Shown here piece by piece: positions 7,378 through 16,198 of a DNA stretch of 64,000 bases. The notes under the pieces are model-generated. The model did no database searches. It had not been told where the DNA came from and saw only the letters and a program-made list of their open reading frames with translations. Origin of the DNA: Microbacterium sediminis (GTDB lineage: Bacteria > Actinomycetota > Actinomycetes > Actinomycetales > Microbacteriaceae); assembly GCF_004564075.1 (NCBI RefSeq), contig NZ_CP038256.1, positions 1,178,001-1,242,000 on the forward strand. Reading direction: 5' to 3'. The position numbers and the translations under genes are program-made. Each line of letters opens with the position of its first letter. Positions within the stretch are counted from its first letter, which is position 1.

Positions 7378-10300
7378 GTGCTCCCCGCTCCTCCCGACGC
7401 CGCCCAGCGCGCGGTGATCGACCTGCCCGTCGACGCCTCGGCGACGGTGATCGGCGCGCCCGGCACGGGCAAGACCGCGACGCTCGTCGCGCGCGTGCAG
7501 GCGCTGCTGGGATCGGGCGTGCGCGGCCCGGACGAGCTCGTGGTGCTCACCCCGACGCGCCCATCGGCGACGCGGCTGCGCGACGAGCTGGGCGTGCGCG
7601 TCTCGGTGGCGACGCCCGGCCCGCTGGCCCGGTCGGTCGGCTCCCTGGCGTTCCAGATCGTGCGGGCCGACACCGTGCGCCGCGGCGACGACCCGCCGCA
7701 GCTGCTGACGGGGGCCGATCAGGATCGGATCATCGCCGAGCTGCTCGACGGCGACGAGGCGGACGAGCGCAACGGCTTCGTGCGGTGGCCGGCGCACCTG
7801 GGCCCCTCCGTCCGCCGCTCGGCGGGCTTCCGCTCCGAGCTGCGCGCGTTCTTCTCCGAGCTCGTCGAACTGGGCGTCACCCCCGCCGAGCTCGAGACGC
7901 TGGGGTCGGACACCTGGGCGGCGGTGGCGGGCTTCGCCCGCGACTACCGCAACGTCATCGCGGGCATGCGCGCCGCCCACCGCGACAGCGCCGAGCTGTA
8001 CGCGGAGGCCGCGGCGATCCTGCGCAGCGGGGCCCCGCTGGGCGAGCTGGATCGGCTGCGCACGGTGCTCATCGACGACGCGCAGGAGCTCACCCGCGGC
8101 GGCGTGGACCTCGTCGCGGCGCTGCGCGAGCGCGGCGTCGCGGTGCTGGCGTTCGGTGACCCCGACATCGGATCGGGGGCGTTCCGCGGCGTCACCCCCG
8201 AGCTGTTCGCCCGGCTGGCGGCGCTGCTCGGCCCCGTGCACGTGCTCGATGCGCCGCACCGCGGGCACCCCGCGATCACGCGGCTCGCGCGCGTGGTGAC
8301 GCAGCAGATCGGGGCGGGCGGCCGCGTCGAGCACCGGCGCGCGCCCGGGCCGGAGGTCGACGAGCCCGACGCGGTGGCGGCGCGGGTGCTGTCGTCGCCG
8401 TACGAGGAGGTCGACCGGATCGCCTGGACCCTGCGCTCGTGGCACCTCGATCACGGCGTGGCGTGGGAGCGCATGGCGGTGATCGCCCACGACACCCTGC
8501 AGATTACCGCGCTGGAGACCGAGCTGGCGGCCCGCGAGGTGCCCACGCGCGCCGCGGGCGTGCAGCGGCCGCTCGGCAGCGAGCTCGCGGTGCGCGCGCT
8601 GCTGGAGCTCGTGCGGCTCGGGCTCACCCCGCCCGACGAGCGCGACGCCGACGCGCTGCTCGAGGCGCTGCGATCGCCGTTCGGCGGGCTCGACGGCGTG
8701 GGCGTGCGGCGCCTGCGCGCGCAGCTGCGGCACCGCGAGCTCGCGGCCGGCGGCGTCCGCTCGGCGCGTGAGCTGCTGCGCGAGGCGCTGTGCGATCCCG
8801 TGCTGCTGACCTTCATCGACACCGCCGAGGGCCGCGCGGCCCACCGGCTGGCCGAGACGCTGCGCCTCCTGCACGAGCGGGGCGCCGCGGGCGCCACCAT
8901 CCACGAGCTGCTGTGGGAGGCGTGGGACCGCGCCCGCACGCCGGACGGGCGCCGGCTGGCCACCGCGTGGCACGAGATCGCCGTCTCGGCTCAGCCGCTC
9001 GCGGCCGAGACGGGGCGGGCGCTCGACGGGCTCGTCGCGCTGTTCGACGCCGCCAAGCGCTTCACGGAGCGCGCCCCCGGCGAGGGCCCGGCGCCGTTCA
9101 TCCACGACGTCCTCGACAGCGACGTGCCGGAGGACGCGCTCACGGCGCCGGAGCGGCCGGGGACGGTGGCACTGCTGACGCCGGCGATGGCGCTGGGCAC
9201 CGAGTTCGACGCGGTCGTGATCGCGGGCGTGCAGGACGGCGTCTGGCCGAACGTGCGGCTGCGCGGCGGCCTGCTGGAGTCGTGGCGGCTGCCCGATGCG
9301 GTCGCGGCGGCGCGGGCGCGCACGGCGGCCCCCGAGCCCGAGAGCGTGCTCGATCGCCGCCGCTCGGCGCTGCACGACGAGCTGCGGCTGTTCGTGCGGG
9401 CGATCTCCCGCGCCCGCCGCCGGCTGCTCGTGACCGCCGTGGACGACGACGATCAGACACCGAGCCCGCTGCTGTCGCTGCTGCCGGAGGCGCCGCCGGG
9501 CGAGCACGACGACGCCGAGCACCCGCTCACCCTGCGCGGGCTCGTCGCACGGCACCGCCGCACGCTCACGGGCGCCGCCCCGGAGCCCGCGCGCCGCCAC
9601 GCCGCCGAGCAGCTCGCGCTGCTGGCGGCCGAGGGCGTGCCGGGCGCCGACCCGGCGCAGTGGTACGGCGTGCGCGGCCCGTCGACCGACGCGCCGCTGA
9701 TCGACCCCGCGGAGCGCGCGGTGCGGGTCTCGCCCTCGCGCCTGGAGACCTTCGAGGCGTGCGGCCTGGACTGGGCGATCCGCGCGCTGGGCGGCGACAC
9801 CGCCACGGCGCCGTCGGCGGGCATCGGCACGATCCTGCACGCCGCGCTCGAGGCCGCCCCCGACGGCGACCTCGAGCGGATGCGGGCGGTGCTCGATGCC
9901 CGCTGGGGCGAGCTGGAGTTCGAGGCGGGGTGGATCGAGCGCAAGGAGCGCCGCCGCGCGGAGGAGTACGTCGCGCGCCTGCACCGCTATCTGCGGCAGG
10001 TGCGCGCGGAGGGCGGGCGGCCGGTCGTCGCGGAGGCGGTGTTCCGGCTCGCGGTCACCCTCGACGACGAGCCGCGGGTGCTCGGGATCGCCGAGGGCGC
10101 GGATCGCGCCGAGATCGGACCGCACGCGCTCATCAGCGGCATCATCGACCGCGTCGAGGCGTATCCGGCCGGCGCGGGGGAGCACGCCGACGCGCGGGGC
10201 CGCGGCTGGTCGGCCATGGAGCCGGCCGATCCCGGCGCGCCCGAGCGCATCGTCGTGGCCGACCTCAAGACCGGCAAGTACGAGGACCGTACCTCGGACG

Positions 10301-10620
10301 GCAAGGTGGCCGAGGACGCCCAGCTCGCGGCCTATCAGCTCGCGGTGGAGGAGGGGCTCGTGCCCGGGGCGGATCCGGCGGGGCTGGCGGGGGCGCGCCT
10401 CGTGGTCGTGTCGCAGACCACCGCCAAGTCGGCCTACCGCGTGGCCCACCAGCCGGTGCTCGGCGCCGAGGGGCGCGCGGCGTTCCTGCGCCGCGTGGCG
10501 GACGCCGCGCGCGGCATGTCGGCGGCGGCGTTCACCGCCCACGTCGACGTGCACTGCCAGGGCTCCCACCGCCCGACCCTGTGCCGGCCCCACACCGTGA
10601 AGGCGGTGAGCGCCTCGTGA
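7378..10620 (+). CDS. adnA: AdnA-type helicase-nuclease subunit of AdnAB
   Basis: Subunit of the actinobacterial AdnAB motor-nuclease that resects double-strand DNA ends for recombination. 1080 residues, in line with the family. The SF1 motor has Walker A GAPGTGKT (26-33) and a motif II of DDAQ (about 232-235) rather than DEYQ, as in AdnA-type subunits with reduced ATPase roles. The C-terminal RecB-family nuclease has VSPSRLETFEACG, GIGTILHAALE, SGIIDRVEAYP and the catalytic DLKTGK near residue 961. The extreme C-terminus has only two cysteines (HCQGSHRPTLC), where AddB-like iron-sulphur nucleases usually have more. The GTG at 7378 is chosen because of the -10 spacing; upstream frame extends into non-coding sequence. 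The gene overlaps adnB by 4 bp (GTGA). Confidence 0.9.
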   Translation: MLPAPPDAAQRAVIDLPVDASATVIGAPGTGKTATLVARVQALLGSGVRGPDELVVLTPTRPSATRLRDELGVRVSVATPGPLARSVGSLAFQIVRADTVRRGDDPPQLLTGADQDRIIAELLDGDEADERNGFVRWPAHLGPSVRRSAGFRSELRAFFSELVELGVTPAELETLGSDTWAAVAGFARDYRNVIAGMRAAHRDSAELYAEAAAILRSGAPLGELDRLRTVLIDDAQELTRGGVDLVAALRERGVAVLAFGDPDIGSGAFRGVTPELFARLAALLGPVHVLDAPHRGHPAITRLARVVTQQIGAGGRVEHRRAPGPEVDEPDAVAARVLSSPYEEVDRIAWTLRSWHLDHGVAWERMAVIAHDTLQITALETELAAREVPTRAAGVQRPLGSELAVRALLELVRLGLTPPDERDADALLEALRSPFGGLDGVGVRRLRAQLRHRELAAGGVRSARELLREALCDPVLLTFIDTAEGRAAHRLAETLRLLHERGAAGATIHELLWEAWDRARTPDGRRLATAWHEIAVSAQPLAAETGRALDGLVALFDAAKRFTERAPGEGPAPFIHDVLDSDVPEDALTAPERPGTVALLTPAMALGTEFDAVVIAGVQDGVWPNVRLRGGLLESWRLPDAVAAARARTAAPEPESVLDRRRSALHDELRLFVRAISRARRRLLVTAVDDDDQTPSPLLSLLPEAPPGEHDDAEHPLTLRGLVARHRRTLTGAAPEPARRHAAEQLALLAAEGVPGADPAQWYGVRGPSTDAPLIDPAERAVRVSPSRLETFEACGLDWAIRALGGDTATAPSAGIGTILHAALEAAPDGDLERMRAVLDARWGELEFEAGWIERKERRRAEEYVARLHRYLRQVRAEGGRPVVAEAVFRLAVTLDDEPRVLGIAEGADRAEIGPHALISGIIDRVEAYPAGAGEHADARGRGWSAMEPADPGAPERIVVADLKTGKYEDRTSDGKVAEDAQLAAYQLAVEEGLVPGADPAGLAGARLVVVSQTTAKSAYRVAHQPVLGAEGRAAFLRRVADAARGMSAAAFTAHVDVHCQGSHRPTLCRPHTVKAVSAS

Positions 10621-13600
10621 CGCTCCTCGATCCGACCATCGCCCCGGCCTGGCCGGGCGCGCTCGACCTCTCGGCGAACGACATCGCCGCCGCCCTCGGT
10701 CAGCCGCGCCCCACCGACGCCCAGCGCGAGGTCATCGAGGCGCCCGCGGGGCCCGCGCTCGTCGTGGCCGGCGCCGGCAGCGGCAAGACCGAGACCATGG
10801 CCGGGCGCGTTGTGTGGCTCGTCGCGAACGGCCACGTCGACGCCTCGCAGATCCTCGGTCTCACCTTCACGCGCAAGGCCGCCGGCGAGCTGGCCGAGCG
10901 CATCGGCGCGCGCCTGCAGCGCATCGGCGAGTTCGAGGAGCGTGGCCTGCTGCCGCACCTGCCGCGGATCGTCGCCTCGGGCGCCCTCGACCGCATCGCC
11001 GCCGCGAGCCCCGAGGCGCAGCGGGCGGTGCGCCGGGCCGTGCTCGACGAGCTGGCCCGGGAGTACGGCACCGGCTGGGACCCGGCCCGCGCCTCGGGCG
11101 TGGCCGGGCTGCTCGAGCGCCCGCGGGTGGCGACGTACAACGCCTTCGCCGACGCCATCGTCCGCGAGCACGCCGCCCGCATCGGCCGCGACCCCGAGGC
11201 GGCGCTGCTGTCGCAGTCGGCGTCGTGGCTGCTGAGCCGCGCCGTCGCGATGCGCGCCGACGAGGCCGGCCTCGACGAGATCGACCCCGCCCTGTCGACG
11301 ATCATCGACGCGGTGCAGCGGCTGGCCGGCGACGCGCTCGATCACCGCGCCGATCTCGACGAGGTGGCCCGCTTCGCGGCGGAACTCGCCGCGCAGATCG
11401 AGCCGTTCGCCAACCGCGCCGCCGCGACCAAGAACGACATCACCAAGGCCGCCGACAACCTGCGGGCGCTGCCGCGCCTGCTCGAGCTCGTGCGCGACTA
11501 CGCCGCCGAGAAGGATCGCCGCGGCGTGCTGGACTTCGCCGACCAGGTCACCGGCGCCCTGGAGATCATCGAGGGATCGCCGCAGGTCGGCGACGACCTG
11601 CGGGCGCAGTACCGGGTCGTGCTGCTCGACGAGTACCAGGACACCTCCGTGATCCAGACCCGGCTGCTCGCGACGATCTTCCGCGACGCGGCCGTCATGG
11701 CGGTCGGCGACCCGAACCAGTCGATCTACGGCTGGCGCGGCGCGAGTGCCGACAACCTGCACGCGTTCGCGGCGGCGTTCTCGCGCGACGTGCCCGCGGC
11801 CCGCTACGACCTGATGATCAGCTGGCGCAACGACAGCGCGGTGCTCCGCGCCGCCAACCGCCTGCTCGAGCCGCTGCGCAAGCCGGGCACGCTGCCCGTG
11901 GAGCCGCTGCAGGATCGCCCGGGCGTGGGCGAGGGGCGCGTGGAGCATCGCTTCACCGCGACGGTCGACGAGGAGGCCGACGCCGTCGCCGCCTGGTTCG
12001 ACGAGGTGCGGGCCGCGCACACCGGCGAGAAGCCGCACACCGGGGCGATCCTGTTCCGCGCGAAGAAGCACATGCAGACCTTCGCCGGCGCCCTCGATCG
12101 CCGCGGCATCCCGCACCGCATCCTCGGCCTGGGCGGTCTGCTGTCCACGCCCGAGGTCACCGACGTCGTGGCCGCCCTGCGGGTGATCCACGATCCGACG
12201 CAGGGCTCGTCGCTCATCCGCCTGCTCGTGGGGCCCCGGTTCGGCGTCGGCGTGGCCGACATGGGGGCGCTGTACGACCTCGCCACCACGCTGTCGCGGC
12301 GCGACGGCGCCCTCGCACCGCTGCCCGACGAGCTGCTCGAGCGGATCCGCGCCTCGTCCGGCCCCGACGAGCAGGTGTCGATCATCGACGCGCTCGAGTT
12401 CGTGCGGGCGATGCCCGACGACTACCGGCTGCTGGCCGGGATCACCCCCGAGGGTCGGGCGCGGATGCGCGAGGCCGCCGCCGTGTTCGACCGGCTCCGC
12501 CGCGCGGCGGGCCAGCCGATCCCGGAGCTCATCCGGCTCATCGAGCTCGAGCTGCGCCTCGACCTCGAGCTCGCCTCGAACGAGTCGCGCGGCTCGGCGC
12601 GCGTGGCCGCCACGCAGCTGCGGGCGTTCGTCGACGAGGTGCGCGCGTTCCTCGACGCCGACGAGCGCGGGACGATCGGCAGCCTGCTGGCGTGGCTCGC
12701 GCACGCCGAGGAGACCGATGAACTCATGCCGCGCTTCGAGCCCCCGGAGCCCGGGGTGGTGCAGTTGCTCACGATCCACGGCTCGAAGGGCCTCGAGTGG
12801 GACGCCGTCGCCGTGGTGCGCATGGTGAAGGACGAGCTGCCCAAGAGCCCGCCGAGCACGTTCGGCTGGCTCGGCTTCGGGCAGCTCCCGTTCGCCTTCC
12901 GCGGCGATCGCGACGCCCTGCCGCGCCTGGACTGGCGACTCACGTCGGAGTCGACGGCGAAGGAGCTGGCCGGCGCGATCTCCGCGTTCAAGGAGGCCAA
13001 CCGCGCGCATCAGCTCGAGGAGGAGCGCCGGCTGGCGTACGTGGCCGTCACGCGCGCGCGGTCGCGGCTGCTGCTGTCGGGGTCGTTCTGGGCGGGGCAG
13101 TCGAAGCCCCGCGACCCGAGCACGTATCTCACCGAGGTCATCGACGAGCTGGGGCTGCCCGCGATCGAGCCGCTGGGCGACGACGCCAATCCCTACGAGA
13201 GCGAGGGCGGCACGCTGCAGTGGCCGCTCGATCCGCTCGGCCTGCGCCGCACCCCGGTGCAGCGCGCCGCGCAGCTCGTGCGCGAGGCCGCCGCGTCGGC
13301 GCCCGCCGAGCCCACCCCGCAGCTCGCGCGCCTGCTCGCCGAGCGGCGCCGCCGCGAGAGCGCCCCGGCGCTGCGCCCGCCCACGCGCGTGCCCGCGTCG
13401 CGGTTCAAGGACTACGTCACCGACTTCGCCGGCACGGTGGAGCAGCTCGCGCGCCCCATGCCCGAGCGCCCGTACCGCCAGACGCGACTGGGGACGCTGT
13501 TCCACCAGTGGGTCGAGCAGCGCAGCGGTCTCGTGGGGCGCGGCCCGTCGCTCGACGACGCGCTGTGGGAGAGCGACGAGGAGCTGTTCGGCCCCGCCGA

Positions 13601-14060
13601 GCCGGCGCTCGACGCGGCGACGGCGGCCGATGAGGCCGAGCTCGCCCGGCTGCGCGAGATCTTCGAGCGCAGCGAGTGGGCCGATCTGCGCCCGCTCGAG
13701 GTCGAGACCGAGATCGACTTCGTCTTGCCCGGACGCGACGGCTCCGCACCGCACATCGTCATCTGCAAGCTCGACGCGGTCTACCAGCGGGGCGATCGGA
13801 TCGAGATCGTCGACTGGAAGACCGGCAAGGCGCCCCGCACGGCGGCCGAGAAGCGCGACCGCATGCTGCAGCTGGCGCTGTACCGCCTGGCCTACCACCG
13901 GCGGCACGGGGTGCCGCTCGAGCGGATCGACGTGGCGCTGTTCTACGTGTCGGACGAGCTCGTGCTGCGATCCGACGACGTGTGGTCGGAGGAGGAGCTC
14001 ATCTCGCGCTGGACCGCGGCGACGTCGATCGGCTCCGTGGCGCCCGGCGCCGACGACTGA
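10617..14060 (+). CDS. adnB: AdnB-type helicase-nuclease subunit of AdnAB
   Basis: Main motor subunit of AdnAB, 1147 residues. UvrD/PcrA-type motifs are complete: Walker A GAGSGKT (near 52-58), TFTRKAAGEL, DEYQDT (near 336), GDPNQSIYGWRGA, the C-terminal LTIHGSKGLEW and YVAVTRARSRL. A RecB-like nuclease domain follows, with TRLGTLFHQWVE and catalytic IVDWKTGK near 1065. The GTG start overlaps the adnA stop, giving coupled, equimolar synthesis suited to a heterodimer. The last 118 bp overlap the 3' end of the convergent phosphotransferase-like gene. Confidence 0.92.
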   Translation: MTLLDPTIAPAWPGALDLSANDIAAALGQPRPTDAQREVIEAPAGPALVVAGAGSGKTETMAGRVVWLVANGHVDASQILGLTFTRKAAGELAERIGARLQRIGEFEERGLLPHLPRIVASGALDRIAAASPEAQRAVRRAVLDELAREYGTGWDPARASGVAGLLERPRVATYNAFADAIVREHAARIGRDPEAALLSQSASWLLSRAVAMRADEAGLDEIDPALSTIIDAVQRLAGDALDHRADLDEVARFAAELAAQIEPFANRAAATKNDITKAADNLRALPRLLELVRDYAAEKDRRGVLDFADQVTGALEIIEGSPQVGDDLRAQYRVVLLDEYQDTSVIQTRLLATIFRDAAVMAVGDPNQSIYGWRGASADNLHAFAAAFSRDVPAARYDLMISWRNDSAVLRAANRLLEPLRKPGTLPVEPLQDRPGVGEGRVEHRFTATVDEEADAVAAWFDEVRAAHTGEKPHTGAILFRAKKHMQTFAGALDRRGIPHRILGLGGLLSTPEVTDVVAALRVIHDPTQGSSLIRLLVGPRFGVGVADMGALYDLATTLSRRDGALAPLPDELLERIRASSGPDEQVSIIDALEFVRAMPDDYRLLAGITPEGRARMREAAAVFDRLRRAAGQPIPELIRLIELELRLDLELASNESRGSARVAATQLRAFVDEVRAFLDADERGTIGSLLAWLAHAEETDELMPRFEPPEPGVVQLLTIHGSKGLEWDAVAVVRMVKDELPKSPPSTFGWLGFGQLPFAFRGDRDALPRLDWRLTSESTAKELAGAISAFKEANRAHQLEEERRLAYVAVTRARSRLLLSGSFWAGQSKPRDPSTYLTEVIDELGLPAIEPLGDDANPYESEGGTLQWPLDPLGLRRTPVQRAAQLVREAAASAPAEPTPQLARLLAERRRRESAPALRPPTRVPASRFKDYVTDFAGTVEQLARPMPERPYRQTRLGTLFHQWVEQRSGLVGRGPSLDDALWESDEELFGPAEPALDAATAADEAELARLREIFERSEWADLRPLEVETEIDFVLPGRDGSAPHIVICKLDAVYQRGDRIEIVDWKTGKAPRTAAEKRDRMLQLALYRLAYHRRHGVPLERIDVALFYVSDELVLRSDDVWSEEELISRWTAATSIGSVAPGADD

Positions 14061-15187
14061 TCGCCGTCGGGGCCGGGGGCGGAGTCCTGGTCCCACGCGA
14101 TCTCGGCCGTGAGCGAGAGCTCGGCGGGGTCGTAGGCGTCGGTCTCCATCGCCGTGCCCGCCGCGGAGGCCGCCGCCCGCTCGGCGCTCTCGGGCACGCG
14201 GCCGAGCACGGCGAGCGCGTCGTCGACGTCGGTCGAGCCGTCGCGGCGCAGGCCCGCGAGCAGGTTGTTGTCGCGCACGCCCTCGGCCAGCGACTCGAGC
14301 AGCGCGGCCGCGTCGTCGACGACGTCGGGCCGGTGCGTCTCGATGCCGTGCACGAGCCAGCGGGCGAACTCGAGCTCCGCGTGCAGCCGGGCCCGCACCT
14401 CGAGCGCCTCGTCCGGCGCGCGGTGCGAGGCGGCCGCGTAGGCGGCGAACAGGGCGGGCGCCGCGTCGGGCGCGGCGGCCACCCATTGCAGATCCACGGC
14501 CGGGTCGTCGATCGACAGGCCCTGCCAGCCGAGCACGCCCGTGACCACGGGCGCGCCGCGGCTGTCGTCGCCGAACACGAACGAGGTCGCCTGCGTGCCC
14601 CCCAGGCCCACGGCCGACTCGAAGGACCAGAGCCGATCGTCCTCGACCGCGTTGCGCCAGCGGACGGTGAGCCGCACGGGCACCCGCCCGGTCGCGGCGA
14701 CGTCGTCGACGAGCTGGCGGATGTCGGCGCGCGAGTCCTCGGGGGAGTGCTCCGGCAGCCCGGCCGAGCGGACCACCGACGGCGGCAGCGCGTGGATCGC
14801 CGCGAGCGTGCGCCCGATCGACGCGGCGGCGCCCTCGCCGGGCGGGATCTCCGCGGCGTCGATCTGGTAGCCCGGCAGCATCGTGGTGACGGTCACGCGT
14901 CCGTCGCGCAGCGTGGCGGCGCCGAGGTACTCCGGCACGTCCACGGGCAGCAGCTCGCGCACGCCGGGGGTGAGTGCCCGCAGCGCGATCACCTCCGCGG
15001 AGAGGTCGTGCTCGGCCGACTCGTCGGTCGCCTCGCGGACCACGACCTCACGGCCGTCGGCGAGCGTGGCGACGGCGGAGTCGAAGCGTCCGGCCCCTCC
15101 CGCGGTCAGCGGCCGGGTCCCCGAGACCACGGCCTCCGGCACGGCCGCCGAGACGGCCGCCGCTAGAGTGAAGGGAGAGCGTGCCAT
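13943..15187 (-). CDS. Phosphotransferase-like protein with degenerate active site
   Basis: 414 residues with the outline of an aminoglycoside/choline kinase fold. The segment after residue 200 reads FVFGDD and VLGWQGLSIDDPAVDLQW. Active APH enzymes have HGDLxxxN and IDW there. The catalytic His and the metal-binding Asp of IDW therefore appear replaced (F and G), suggesting a weak or inactive kinase. The final ~50 residues are an acidic then Ser/Thr/Asp-rich tail. Start ATG 15187 has TACCCT 7 nt upstream. The 3' end overlaps adnB by 118 bp. Genome annotations often call this position simply phosphotransferase. Resistance activity should not be assumed. Confidence 0.7.
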   Translation of the reverse strand: MARSPFTLAAAVSAAVPEAVVSGTRPLTAGGAGRFDSAVATLADGREVVVREATDESAEHDLSAEVIALRALTPGVRELLPVDVPEYLGAATLRDGRVTVTTMLPGYQIDAAEIPPGEGAAASIGRTLAAIHALPPSVVRSAGLPEHSPEDSRADIRQLVDDVAATGRVPVRLTVRWRNAVEDDRLWSFESAVGLGGTQATSFVFGDDSRGAPVVTGVLGWQGLSIDDPAVDLQWVAAAPDAAPALFAAYAAASHRAPDEALEVRARLHAELEFARWLVHGIETHRPDVVDDAAALLESLAEGVRDNNLLAGLRRDGSTDVDDALAVLGRVPESAERAAASAAGTAMETDAYDPAELSLTAEIAWDQDSAPGPDGDQSSAPGATEPIDVAAVQREMSSSSDHTSSDRSTSSSDT

Positions 15188-15194
15188 GCGTTTC

Positions 15195-15200
15195 AGGGTA
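15195..15200 (-). promoter_or_regulatory. -10 box TACCCT of the phosphotransferase-like gene
   Basis: On the minus strand TACCCT is followed by 7 nt and then the ATG at 15187, the leaderless arrangement. Confidence 0.5.
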
Positions 15201-15283
15201 GGTCGGGCCGCGCGCCCGCACCCCGCGCCACGCCCGCGAGCAGGCCACACGCGAACCGCCACCATCCGCGAAAGAGGCACCGA

Positions 15284-16198
15284 ATGTCCCGTCCCGCCCC
15301 CGTCGGAGCGATCGATCGGAGCGCGGCGGAGCGGACCGAGCCGGGGCTCCTCGATCGCCTGCGCGGCGACGCCGACGCGCGCGTCCTCGTCGTCAAGGGC
15401 GACGCGGCGCCGCGACTCGCCCCGGACGAGCCGGCGCTCGCCTGGGCCGCGCCGGAGGAGGTCGCCGAGGGGGCGACGTGGGCCTTCCTCGGCCGCGACG
15501 AGCACCACGCGCCGGTGCTGCTGGCCGCCTGGCACGGCGACGACGACCCGATCGAGGCGCCCGCCGGCTGGGCGGCGCTGCGCGTGGTGGGCGGCGATCT
15601 GCCGGCCGCGCACGCCGATGCGCTCGTCGTCGCGGTGAGCCTGGGGCGGTTCCTCGGCGAGCGGTTCTGCCCCGCATGCGGCTCGGCGACCGAGGTGACC
15701 CTCGCCGGATGGGCGCAGCGGTGCACCGGCTGCGGCCGCGAGCTGTTCCCCCGCACCGACCCGGCGGTGATCGTGGCCGTGACGAGCGAGGACGGCGAGC
15801 GGCTGCTGCTCGGCGCCAACGCGGCGTGGGGCGGCCGGATGCACTCGGCATTCGCGGGCTTCGTCGAGGCGGGCGAGTCGCTGGAGTCGGCGATCCACCG
15901 CGAGATCCGCGAGGAGGCCGGCGTGCGGGTCACCGACGTGCGCTACGCCGGGTCGCAGGGCTGGCCGTACCCGCGCTCGCTCATGCTGGGCTTCCACGCC
16001 CGCGCGGTGGCCGACGGCGAGGCCGAGGCCGACGGCACCGAGATCGTGAACGTGCGCTGGTTCAGCCGCGACGAGATCCGTGAGGGCCTCGCCGGGCAGG
16101 GGATCGGGCTGCCGGGGCGGGTCTCGATCGCGCACCGGCTGATCCGCGAGTGGGCGTATCCGGACGAGGCGACCGACGCCGGCGCGGGGGAGCGGTGA
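15284..16198 (+). CDS. nudC: NAD(+) diphosphatase / RNA deNADding Nudix hydrolase
   Basis: Hydrolyses NAD(H) to NMN(H) plus AMP, and in well-studied relatives removes NAD caps from RNA. 304 residues. A four-Cys zinc ribbon (CPAC...CTGC) begins at about residue 129. The Nudix box is intact at about 192-214: GFVEAGESLESAIHREIREE, then AGV. The NudC signature SQGWPYPRSLM follows it. Start ATG 15284 has a weak AAAGAGG ribosome site. The stop overlaps the start of the UvrD2-type helicase gene by 3 bp (GTGA), so the two are co-expressed. Confidence 0.92.
   Translation: MSRPAPVGAIDRSAAERTEPGLLDRLRGDADARVLVVKGDAAPRLAPDEPALAWAAPEEVAEGATWAFLGRDEHHAPVLLAAWHGDDDPIEAPAGWAALRVVGGDLPAAHADALVVAVSLGRFLGERFCPACGSATEVTLAGWAQRCTGCGRELFPRTDPAVIVAVTSEDGERLLLGANAAWGGRMHSAFAGFVEAGESLESAIHREIREEAGVRVTDVRYAGSQGWPYPRSLMLGFHARAVADGEAEADGTEIVNVRWFSRDEIREGLAGQGIGLPGRVSIAHRLIREWAYPDEATDAGAGER

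Noticed and set aside
8790..14486. Very long open frames overlapping adnA/adnB on both strands (up to 1350 codons)
   Set aside because: They are Arg/Ala/Gly-rich frames with no stop, caused by high GC content. The true frames show complete helicase and nuclease motifs.
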